Source: Bufo bufo
Lineage: Eukaryota > Chordata > Amphibia > Anura > Bufonidae
Length of the DNA: 64,000 bases
Direction: 5' to 3'
Assembly (NCBI RefSeq): GCF_905171765.1
Contig: NC_053392.1
Coordinates: 109,202,465 to 109,266,464, forward strand
Shown piece after piece: positions 56,621-64,000 of the stretch. Made by a program: the position numbers and the translations under genes. A model generated the notes under the pieces. The model did not search any database, was not told the DNA's origin, and worked only from the letters and a program-made list of their open reading frames with translations. Each line of letters starts with the position of its first letter. Within the stretch, counting starts at the first letter, position 1.

Positions 56621-57321
56621 GCCGACGCACACTGTTGCCATCCCGCCCCCCTGCCTGCGCAGCACGCTATCCTACATGCAATAAACAGCAACCAGTTATA
56701 CAGAAGTTCGGTGAGTTCCGCGTCTCTCAATATTTTTCTTCGATGCACCACCACATTATGTTTCACAGTTTCCTGGAAAGTGGATTGGTCGTCGTGGGCC
56801 AGTTGAATGGCCCCCAAGGTCTCCCTATCTGACCCCCTTAGACTTTGATCTTTGGGGTCATCTGAAGGCAATTGTCTATGCTGTGAAGATACGAGATGTG
56901 CATCACCTGAAACTATGGATACTGGAAGCCTGTGCTAGCATTTCTCCTGCGGTGTTGCTATCAGTGTGTGAAGAGTGGGAGAAGAGGGTTGCATTGACAA
57001 TCCAACACAATGGGCAGCACATTGAACACATTTTATAAGTGGTTGTAAATAACTCATGAAAGAATAAAGTTACGTTAAAACCAAGCACACCATTGTTTTT
57101 CTTGTGAAATTCCCAATAAGTTTGATGTGTCACATGACCCTCTTCCTTTTGAAAAAACAAAAGTTGGATTCAAAATGGCCGACTTCAAAATGGCCGCCAT
57201 GGTCACTACCCATCTTGAAAAGTTTCCCCCCTCACATATACTAATGTGCCACAAACAGGAAGTTAATATCACCAACCATTCCCATTTTATTAAGGTGTAT
57301 CCATATAAATGGCCCACCCTG

Positions 57322-57459
57322 TATAGGCCAGTTCCATTTCACCAATATACACTCAACACAATTACAACTATTAATATAAAAACTATTGTACTGCCAATAC
57401 ACACTCACAAGTGAACAAGACAAAGAACCAAAGTTTTCAGTGTTCCCACAATGTCTTTA
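57322..57459 (-). other. LTR C leader remnant between mariner and Tc1
   Basis: About 135 bp of AT-rich sequence left between two TA insertions. No feature is seen. Confidence 0.5.
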
Positions 57460-59022
57460 CACTGCGTGCAGAATTATTAGGCAAATGAGTATTTTGACCA
57501 CATCATCCTCTTTATGCATGTTGTCTTACTCCAAGCTGTATAGGCTCGAAAGCCTACTACCAATTAAGCATATTAGGTGATGTGCATCTCTGTAATGAGA
57601 AGGGGTGTGGTCTAATGACATCAACACCCTATATTAGGTGTGCATAATTATTAGGCAACTTCCTTTCCTTTGGCAAAATGGGTCAAAAGAAGGACTTGAC
57701 AGGCTCAGAAAAGTCAAAAATAGTGAGATATCTTGCAGAGGGATGCAGCACTCTTAAAATTGCAAAGCTTCTGAAGCGTGATCATCGAACAATCAAGCGT
57801 TTCATTCAAAATAGTCAACAGGGTCGCAAGAAGCGTGTGGAAAAACCAAGGCGCAAAATAACTGCCCATGAACTGAGAAAAGTCAAGCGTGCAGCTGCCA
57901 AGATGCCACTTGCCACCAGTTTGGCCATATTTCAGAGCTACAACATCACTGGAGTGCCCAAAAGCACAAGGTGTGCAATACTCAGAGACATGGCCAAGGT
58001 AAGAAAGGCTGAAAGACGACCACCACTGAACAAGACACACAAGCTGAAACGTCAAGACTGGGACAAGAAATATCTCAAGACTGATTTTTCTATGGTTTTA
58101 TGGACTGATGAAATGAGAGTGAGTCTTGATGGGCCAGATGGATGGGCCCGTGGCTGGATTGGTAAAGGGCAGAGAGCTCCAGTCCGACTCAGACGTCAGC
58201 AAGGTGGAGGTGGAGTACTGGTTTGGGCTGGTATCATCAAAGATGAGCTTGTGGGGCCTTTTCGGGTTGAGGATGGAGTCAAGCTCAACTCCCAGTCCTA
58301 CTGCCAGTTTCTGGAAGACACCTTCTTCAAGCAGTGGTACAGGAAGAAGTCTGCATCCTTCAAGAAAAACATGATTTTCATGCAGGACAATGCTCCATCA
58401 CACGCGTCCAAGTACTCCACAGCGTGCCTGGCAAGAAAGGGTATAAAAGAAGAAAATCTAATGACATGGCCTCCTTGTTCACCTGATCTGAACCCCATTG
58501 AGAACCTGTGGTCCATCATCAAATGTGAGATTTACAAGGAGGGAAAACAGTACACCTCTCTGAACAGTGTCTGGGAGGCTGTGGTTGCTGCTGCACGCAA
58601 TGTTGATGGTGAACAGTTCAAAACACTGACAGAATCCATGGATGGCAGGCTTTTGAGTGTCCTTGCAAAGAAAGGTGGCTATATTGGTCACTGATTTGTT
58701 TTTGTTTTGTTTTTGAATGTCAGAAATGTATATTTGTGAATGTTGAAATGTTATATTGGTTTCACTGGTAAAAATAAATAATTGAAATGGGTATATATTT
58801 GTTTTTTGTTAAGTTGCCTAATAATTATGCACAGTAATAGTCACCTGCACACACAGATATCCCCCTAAAATAGCTAAAACTAAAAACAAACTAAAAACTA
58901 CTTCCAAAAATATTCAGCTTTTATATTAATGAGTTTTTTGGGTTCATTGAGAACATGGTTGTTGTTCAATAATAAAATTAATCCTCAAAAATACAACTTG
59001 CCTAATAATTCTGCACTCCCTG
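57460..59022 (+). mobile_element. Tc1 element 2, intact
   Basis: TA at 57458-57459 and 59023-59024. Termini CACTGCGTGCAGAATTATTA and the complement of TAATAATTCTGCACTCCCTG share GTGCAGAATTATTAGGCAA inverted. A second internal GCATAATTATTAGGCAAC near 57640 and its partner GTTGCCTAATAATTATGC near 58812 give the double-repeat (IR/DR) layout. Length 1563 bp. Confidence 0.96.
57678..58694 (+). CDS. Tc1-type DD34E transposase, intact
   Basis: A 338-residue uninterrupted frame, the full usual length for Tc1 transposases. The paired helix-turn-helix occupies roughly residues 1-110 (KSKIVRYLAEGCSTLKIAKL; then TGVPKSTRCAILRDM) with a basic hook (RKKRVEKPRRKITAHE). The DDE catalytic domain shows LWTDEMRV (first Asp), IFMQDNAPSH (second Asp) and PDLNPIENLW (Glu), plus a Gly-rich box (RQQGGGGVLVWAG). 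The start is the only Met before the first helix, just after the inner terminal repeat. It catalyses cut-and-paste at TA. No stop or frameshift is seen, unlike every other transposase in the window, which implies a young insertion. Confidence 0.97.
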   Translation: MGQKKDLTGSEKSKIVRYLAEGCSTLKIAKLLKRDHRTIKRFIQNSQQGRKKRVEKPRRKITAHELRKVKRAAAKMPLATSLAIFQSYNITGVPKSTRCAILRDMAKVRKAERRPPLNKTHKLKRQDWDKKYLKTDFSMVLWTDEMRVSLDGPDGWARGWIGKGQRAPVRLRRQQGGGGVLVWAGIIKDELVGPFRVEDGVKLNSQSYCQFLEDTFFKQWYRKKSASFKKNMIFMQDNAPSHASKYSTACLARKGIKEENLMTWPPCSPDLNPIENLWSIIKCEIYKEGKQYTSLNSVWEAVVAAARNVDGEQFKTLTESMDGRLLSVLAKKGGYIGH

Positions 59023-59024
59023 TA

Positions 59025-59378
59025 CATATATGCACACACTCAGTCTGAACTCAAGTCAAGATTCCAAACAAAGCCACATTTTTTCCTCTACAGAGAATCC
59101 ACACTTTCCTCTGCTTTAACGCTCATTAACATACAGCATTCAATACTTTATCCACTATTACAACTCCACATACACTCAAGGACAACAAACAATTAGAACT
59201 TTTGCATATCCAATGAATAACTCACCACACTTTCAATCCTTCTACGAAGTCCAAGATCCAGCTGACTTCACCACGGGATCTGTGCAACAGATCTGGTCTG
59301 TTCTTTCAGCAATTTGAATTAGAGCAATTCCATCTTATAGGTTCTATGTGGATTCCACACTCTTTCTGGAGTGCCAAA
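59025..59378 (-). other. LTR C 5' leader
   Basis: Lies directly inside the 5' LTR (minus strand). It starts TTTGGCACTCCAGAAAGAG (primer-binding-like) at 59378 and is otherwise non-coding. Confidence 0.6.
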
Positions 59379-59996
59379 TGTAGAATCTGCTCTGCTTTGC
59401 AGGAGCCTTAAATTACTGACGAACAACTGTATCTTAACTCAGTGTTGGATTTATTTACAAATAGAGATATACCTACATTCTAAAAACAATTAAGGGAATG
59501 GGAGAGGGGATTGGAGGGGGTCAGGATCCTTGAGCTAGCTTCACCATTCTCTCTCTGTCACACATGCCATGGGTTTTACTCTGTATTCAGAACACTCCTC
59601 TCCAGCAGGTCTCAGTGAATCACATTCTTGATTGTAGAGTCCAGAAAGACTTGTCTTGTCCCAGAGGTCACCAAGGTCACCATTGCTCCTACTTGTGAGC
59701 TAGGTAAGTGCAGATAATTACACAGGAAGAAAGTTCTATCATATACCCCTGCCCCCATCCCAGCATGTATGTCCTTGCTGACACAGGTGTGGGCAGTAAA
59801 TACCAGCAGGGGGTCGGGCTTGCCCCAGGACGTGACAGTCCTGGCAGATCTTCCTTTCATTAGTGTCCCACCCCAAGAACCCTTTGATGGTCCTCATTTG
59901 CATATAAAGTAAACCCGGGCTGATTCAGTTCAAGAAATCAAGGAACATCTTTGCATCAAAGCTGCATCATAGATGTTAATTTTCTTGGTTCCAACA
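59379..59996 (-). repeat. LTR C, 5' LTR
   Basis: Direct repeat of 45175-45794 with few differences. Minus-strand ends TGTTGGAACC and GATTCTACA. Confidence 0.95.
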
Positions 59997-60001
59997 GACA
60001 C

Positions 60002-60996
60002 TATATTAGGCCCAGATTAGTTAAATTTGTCCAAAAGAAACAGTTTTCGGATGGCGTAATGTATAGGTCATAGAAAGCCACACATTATGGACCGTAGGTT
60101 AGGCCCAGATTATTGGAAATTGCAATACAAACTCAGTTTTTGGATGTAGGGCAGTATATGTCACAGAAACCCACAGAATATGGACACTATATTAGGCCCA
60201 GATAAGTTAAATTTGCCCTAAAGAAACAGTTTTCAGATAGAGTACTGTATATGTCACGGATGTGTATTACACGCACACACTACAGAGACAGTAGATGAGG
60301 ACTGACGGATGTGTATTAAACGCACACAATAGACAATAAATGTGGCGCTGATTATTTGAATTTACGCAAAAAGACAGTCTGCGGATGATGTACAGTATAT
60401 GTCACTAATAGGTATTAAAGAAAAATATCTTGCTGCTGTCAAACACACACAGTAGTCCCTAAAAGGACTTTGGGGTATTTGAAAAGCTTTTGGTAGTAAA
60501 AACTGCAAATTTCTCTCCCTGCACTATCTGTCCCTTCCTCAGCACGGATGTCCCTGAGACTGATCAATTTAGCGCAGGTAAAAATATATTGCTGTTCTAA
60601 AACACACAGACACACACAGTAGTCCTTAAAAGGACTTTTGGGTCTTTGAAAAGCTTTCTTCGAATAATAACTGAGAGTTTTGCTCCCTACACTGCCTTTA
60701 CCTTCCTACCCTCTGCTCTCCATGACTATGACTGATCCGAGCACGTGTCATTGGGTGATATAAAGCACCTGATGACGCGTTCCGGCCAGCCAATTACTGT
60801 AATGCCAGCAGCCAACATGGATACTGGCATTACAGTGATGGCAGTACTTACCTGCACGTTTATTAGCTGCTTAGCAGCCGCAAAACGTGCTTGGAGGAGA
60901 CTCGAGCATGGTCCTCGAGCACATGCGGTACTCGGCCGACTACCGTCATGTGCAGAGCATAGCGATGCTGGAGCTGAACAGGTATTCGGCCGAGTA
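60002..60996 (-). mobile_element. hAT2 minus copy, 5' region and terminus
   Basis: Continuation of the ~188-bp repeats (60002-60260), then diverged repeats with CACACACAGTAGTCC-TAAAAGGACTTT (60440-60640), and an end with CTCGGCCGA palindromes finishing GTATCACTA at 60996. No gene; a hairpin CTGTAATGCCAG and complement lies at 60798-60836. Confidence 0.65.
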
Positions 60997-61004
60997 TCAC
61001 TACT

Positions 61005-61767
61005 AATATGTCAACTTTTTTTTTTTTCATTTTTAACACAGTAAAATAATTTTTGAAAAAAAAAATTCATGTTTTAATGTCTCCATATTCTGAGAGCCAT
61101 AATTATTTTTTTTTGCCTGATTTTTTTTATGTAGGTGCTCATTTTTTGCGGGATGAGATGACAGTTTGATTGGTACTGTTTTGGGGGGCATTTGCCTTTT
61201 TGATCGCTTGGTGTTGCACTTTTGATGCAAGGTGACAAAAATAAATGATTGTTTTAGATTTTTTTATTTAAATTTTTCTACGGCGTTCAGATGAGGGGGT
61301 TGATCATGTGATATTTTTATAGAGCTGGTCGTTATGGACGCGGCAATACCCAATATGTCTGGTTTTCTTTTTCTTTCTTTTTTTACAATTTTATGTGTTT
61401 TATTTTAAGAAATGTTATTTCTTTTTTTTTATTGAAACTTTATAGTTTTTATTATGAAAAACACTTTTTTTGAACCTTTTTTTTGTCACACTCTGGGACT
61501 TCAACTTCTGGGGTCTGATCCCCTCTGCAATGCATTACAATACAACCTGTATTGTAATGCATTGGCTGTCAGCCTAAGGGCTGGATCTCACAGACTTCCG
61601 TGGAAGGCAAGCCCAGATGCCTATGGAAGGCATCGGGCTGCCTTCTCTGCCATTGGGTCCCCACCACTGAAGCGTGGGGACCCGATGGGGAAGCGGAGGG
61701 CACCCGTATCCTCCACAAACCCTCTGCATGCCGCGGTTAGCGTTGATCGCGGCATACAAGGGGTTAA
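61005..61767. mobile_element. TTAACCCCTT element, distal part
   Basis: Resumes host sequence after hAT2: ATGTCTCCATATTCTGAGAGCC matches 37875 onward. Later hairpins are GCATTACAATACAACCTGTATTGTAATGC (61532-61562, shown only by position in practice) and GGGTCCCCA-GGGGACCC (61645-61690). Ends ACAAGGGGTTAA. Confidence 0.6.
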
Positions 61768-62061
61768 TACGCCGGCATATGCAAATGAGCCAGTAAGGTG
61801 CCCAGAGGGGCATCATTCTTGCAGGAAGGAGCCCAGGCAAGCCTCCTGCTACAATGTGTCCACCTACCCCTTGTGGCAGGCGCAGCACTATGAAGTGCCT
61901 TTTGCGCTGTGGCATTAGAAGAATTCTGATATCTCTGACTTTTAGTTTAACCAATATGCTTTGCAATATAGTGGCTCACCCCTCTTGTCACCGTGGTGAT
62001 GGTGCTCTGCCAAAAGTGATTCACCTAATCGCTTGACTTTGAATATTGAAAATATATATAT
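61768..62061. other. Unassigned DNA
   Basis: About 290 bp with no reliable frame, repeat copy or RNA motif that I can recognise. Confidence 0.5.
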
Positions 62062-62920
62062 AATTAGCAGGCGCTCACCATCTGGATTTCATATAAAGCA
62101 AATTTAATTATTGTATTGATAAATGATATTGTATTAAAATATAGTACTAAAAATATAGATTGATAAAAATATAGAACACACAGCTTAAATACGGACCATA
62201 TAGTAAGACAATATAATATTGATTATACAAATGACAATTAAAAAATGCATATATTATAGTTGGTGGAATTTATATGGTAAAAATTGTAAAAATTGAGTCT
62301 TGGTAGAATTCAGATAAAAATCGAATAAAAAAATTGAATAAAAGTCAAGTGAGGATTCTTGCTGGTGGAAATTAATTGAGAAACAATATGATGTTAAGAT
62401 CCATATAGTGCGCCAATGGTGAGTCCCGTATTTTCGTATACGTGATCGTTATTGCACTTGTAGTTATTCTTGTATAATGATATACGTATAGCAATGAAAA
62501 CAGTGTCTTTTAATTCAATGGTATTGAGATTGATCCACTGTGTTTTCAAGTGGAAAATGCTATAGTAAAGTGGATTAATCAAACAGTATGGGACTTATCA
62601 ATAAATCCTTCGAATTATATACGATTTTACTTGCAAATGATTTTTATATATTCGATTGTCTCTACTTACTGGAAGACTTTGGTGTTGCTTACTGCAGGGG
62701 CGTCCTACCTGCAGTACAGCTACTCACCCAATCGAGGGCTGCTTTTTCCTCTATCTCTTTTCTTTCGCAGTGCTTTGTCCCACGTGGTGTTCTGTGATCA
62801 CGTGATTTTAACTGCAAGTGTAGGCTAGAGACAAATGAAGATATTCTTTTCAATATTAACTTTTCGGATGTGCACTTTTGGATCCTGCAGAATATGTATT
62901 CAGTAGTTCGGTTTCCTTAG

Positions 62921-62965
62921 CCCACCAGACGCGTTTCAAGGTGACTTCACCTCTTCATCAGTGGC
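62921..62965 (-). ncRNA. Hammerhead ribozyme, Penelope type
   Basis: Minus strand, in order: stem I GCCA pairing with UGGU, core CUGAUGA (62955-62961), stem II AGGUGA-AG-UCACCU with one bulge, core GAAA (62934-62937), minimal self-complementary stem III ACGCGU and the cleavage trinucleotide GUC (62928-62930). All core bases are present. Hammerheads with such short stem III are known from PLE pLTRs and act best as tandem dimers (established knowledge). Confidence 0.85.
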
Positions 62966-63008
62966 ATTCGATGAAGAGATGAGGTCACCTTGAAACGCGT
63001 CTGGCGGG
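62966..63008 (+). ncRNA. Decayed hammerhead, inverted partner
   Basis: Inverted copy of the preceding motif. GAAACGCGTC (62992-63001) is intact, but the first core reads TCGATGA instead of CTGATGA, and stem II has two mismatches, so it should be inactive. Confidence 0.8.
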
Positions 63009-63420
63009 CTAAGGAAACCGAACTACTGAATACATATCCTGCAGGAAAATGCTATAGTAAAGTGGATTAATCAAACAGTAGGGGACTTATCGATAAATCC
63101 TTTGAATTATATACGTTTTTACTTGCAAATGATTTTTATATATTCAATTGTCTCTACTTACTTTAAGACTTTGGTGTTGCTTACTGCAGGGGTGTCCCAC
63201 CTGCAGTACAGCTACTCACCCAATCAAGGGCTGCAGTTTCCTCTCTTTTCTTTCGCAGTGCTTTGTTATTGCGCTCGAATGTCAGCGTCCCACGTGGTGT
63301 CCCCTGAAAGTAATGGAGGCCTTTACGGCACCAAAAATGATAAAAGGCAGAGTGGACCCAGCATGCATGTGGAACCAACACTTCTTGAACTTTATGGCGG
63401 CCATTATGGCTCATAACAGA

Positions 63421-63639
63421 TAGTATTTAGTGTTAGGTTCCCATCTTACAGAGATCACCTTGACGTTTGGCAGACGGGCTCAAATGGTTTTGTACAAAAT
63501 GCATTTGCCAAGCATCTAACTTTATAAATAAGCGTAGCATTAGCACTTGAATGTTTTTTGTGACTATGGCCTTATTGTACTGGTTTGCAGAGTGCTGTTG
63601 CATTGTCTTTTTTCTCTATGTTATGAAAACCTGGATACA
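63421..63639. other. Unassigned DNA
   Basis: About 220 bp without a recognisable feature. Confidence 0.5.
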
Positions 63640-64000
63640 TTAACCGCCTCACGTCCGCCCATAGGATATAAACGTCCTATGGGTGGACGTCTATTTCTGA
63701 CAGCACGTTTTAAAACGTCCTTTCAGAAATAGCAGCTGCACGCTAATCGTGCAGCTGCTGATCGGGTTGCCCGCTGTCAGTGACAGCAGGGCAACCCTAA
63801 GACAAGGCAGGGACAGTGCCCAGGTGTCCCTGCCTTCACGATCGCTGCAGACACAGCGCTCACCGAGCGCTGTGTCTGCAGAGCAGGAAGCGCTGTGCGC
63901 TTCCTGTTCCGGCCCGGCGGTCATGTGACCGCCGGGACCGGAGAGTGCAGGGGCTGTGTGAGGTCTCTCAGAGACCTCGATCAGCCCTGCTGTGAGGCTG
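63640..64000 (+). mobile_element. TTAA-type DNA transposon start: string of hairpins
   Basis: Begins TTAACCGCCTCACGTCCGCC and continues off the window. It consists of consecutive hairpins, among them CATAGGA/TCCTATG, CAGCTGCACG/CGTGCAGCTG, CTGTCA/TGACAG, GGCAGGGACA/TGTCCCTGCC, CTGCAGACACAGCGCT and complement, AGGAAGCGC/GCGCTTCCT and CCGGCGGTCA/TGACCGCCGG. There is no coding signal. The TTAACC start fits Kolobok-like elements. Confidence 0.65.

Larger units (their letters stand above)
55476..56743 (-). mobile_element. Penelope-like element, 5'-truncated, 16-bp duplication
   Basis: TGCACCACCACATTAT at 55460-55475 and 56744-56759 brackets 1268 bp. The outer parts (55605-55925 and 56440-56735) are inverted copies of one terminal repeat sharing CAACCAGTTATACAGAAG, GCGCGAAACGGCCGTC and GGTTACCCGTGCACCTGCAC. 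The middle encodes the C-terminus of a GIY-YIG endonuclease. Inverted pLTR layout and 5' truncation are normal for PLEs. Confidence 0.9.
54718..57038 (+). pseudogene. Mariner/IS630-like transposase, split by PLE
   Basis: Start at ATG 54718 (MSPRLTREERIEIVLMSGE). The N-terminal helix-turn-helix resembles the DUF4817 type (DFNARHPTRPPTSYATVSKL), followed by a second helix-turn-helix (SLESGISRTYLRRIL). A TAG at 55083-55085 breaks the frame. The DDE part follows: ILFSDEANFYVNG (first Asp, near 55183) and FFQQDGAPPHYY (second Asp, near 55450). The frame enters the PLE at 55476. After the PLE, decayed codons 56760-57038 include the C-terminal CEEWEKRVALTIQ-type end. Nonsense, insertion and small indels make it inactive. 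Confidence 0.9.
54425..57321 (+). mobile_element. Mariner-like element (CAGGGTGGGCCATTTATATG ends)
   Basis: TA at 54423-54424 and 57322-57323. Long inverted termini (over 200 bp: CAGGGTGGGCCATTTATATG, then AATGGGAATGGTTGGTGATA and GGCCATTTTGAA blocks). It carries a split transposase gene and a 1268-bp PLE insertion. It is inserted in the internal region of LTR C. The fold-back element at 15131-16042 derives from the same family. Confidence 0.95.
45175..59996 (-). mobile_element. LTR retrotransposon C, complete ends, gag-only
   Basis: LTRs at 45175-45794 and 59379-59996, in a GACAC duplication (45170-45174 and 59997-60001). On the minus strand the LTR begins TGTTGGAACC and ends GATTCTACA. The 5' leader starts TTTGGCACTCCAG (primer-binding-like), and a purine tract AAGAAGAGGGAA precedes the 3' LTR, which fixes the orientation. 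Gag pieces are recognisable, but no protease, polymerase or envelope is found, so it is non-autonomous. It is interrupted by a Ngaro, a mariner-like element and a Tc1. Confidence 0.9.
39966..60996 (-). mobile_element. hAT2 minus copy, ~21 kb with nested LTR element
   Basis: The left end TAGCAATGATCGAGCACC (3' end of the element) matches the reverse of the plus copy's right terminus. The right end is GGCCGAGTATCACTA. Flanks CTAATATT (39958-39965) and CTAATATG (60997-61004) agree at 7 of 8, and the host sequence reads continuously across them. Most of the length is the LTR element at 45175-59996. Confidence 0.75.
31583..61767. mobile_element. Kolobok-like TTAACCCCTT element, split by ~28 kb of insertions
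   Basis: TTAA at 31583-31586 starts TTAACCCCTTCAGGACC; the far end reads ATACAAGGGGTTAA with TTAA at 61764-61767. Own sequence is 31583-32651, 37764-38137, 39947-39965 and 61005-61767, about 2.2 kb. An internal module (TCATGTGATATTTTTATAGAGC through GACGCGGCAATACC) is present several times and supplies empty-site comparisons for the insertions. No transposase is seen. Assignment of the far end to the same element is inference from sequence continuity. Confidence 0.6.
62062..63420. mobile_element. PLE terminal repeats: direct and inverted copies
   Basis: GGAAAATGCTATAGTAAAGT opens two direct copies at 62552 and 63047 (495 bp apart, similar for about 250 bp). Between them lie two head-to-head hammerhead-bearing segments (62890-63030). 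A start such as GGCGCTCACCATCTGG at 62070 followed by TTTAATTATTG recalls the PLE repeat at 55640 (CACTCACCGAAC then TTTATTG). No PLE protein remains. Confidence 0.65.

Overview
The window is almost wholly transposable-element sequence from a large, repeat-bloated vertebrate genome, most likely an anuran amphibian. The case rests on many TTAA-flanked Kolobok/T2-type elements and MITEs, BED-finger hAT elements, Penelope-like elements (PLEs), a Ngaro-type tyrosine-recombinase retrotransposon carrying an SGNH hydrolase, Tc1/mariner elements, CR1-like LINE tails, and decayed 18S rDNA whose intact stretches look vertebrate. I find no convincing single-copy host gene, tRNA, CRISPR array or prokaryotic feature. 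Family names are by recognition of motifs and termini; no database was searched.

Layout. 1-620: truncated repeat family X with an expanded minisatellite. 621-5618: a non-autonomous hAT holding a TTAA Kolobok-like element (1448-5076). 5619-6640: nested palindromic MITEs. 6838-7984: a 526-bp tandem array. 7985-16984: a 5'-truncated hAT (family hAT1, copy 1) broken by a hAT-N (9620-11215), a short retroposon, a PLE-like insert, a CR1 tail and an AT-rich hAT (14656-16718) that itself holds a fold-back mariner. 17435-17579 and 30659 onward: PLE endonuclease coding split by a 13-kb hAT (hAT2 plus copy, 17580-30650). That copy holds a T2 MITE, an LTR retrotransposon (about 21311-29057, with a Tc1, a solo LTR and a hAT-N inside it) and an 18S rDNA pseudogene.

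31583-61767: a TTAACCCCTT-ended element containing hAT1 copy 2 (32652-37763, complete with target duplication), a complete family X element (38138-39946) and a 21-kb hAT2 minus copy (39966-60996). The hAT2 minus copy contains an LTR retrotransposon (45175-59996), which contains a Ngaro (about 48121-53420), a mariner-like element (54425-57321, itself carrying a PLE) and a Tc1 with an intact transposase (57460-59022). 62062-63420 holds PLE terminal repeats with a hammerhead ribozyme. 63640 to the end is the start of another TTAA element made of consecutive hairpins.

The nesting is resolved by target-site duplications, and several sites have an empty-site paralogue in the same window, so relative insertion order can be read directly. 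Nearly all coding regions are dead through CpG-type nonsense changes, frameshifts or insertions; the clear exception is the 338-residue Tc1 transposase at 57678-58694. The least expected features are antisense 18S rDNA fragments inside two different hAT families, a foldable hammerhead ribozyme in head-to-head PLE repeats, and a coiled-coil reading frame on the strand opposite to gag inside the LTR element.
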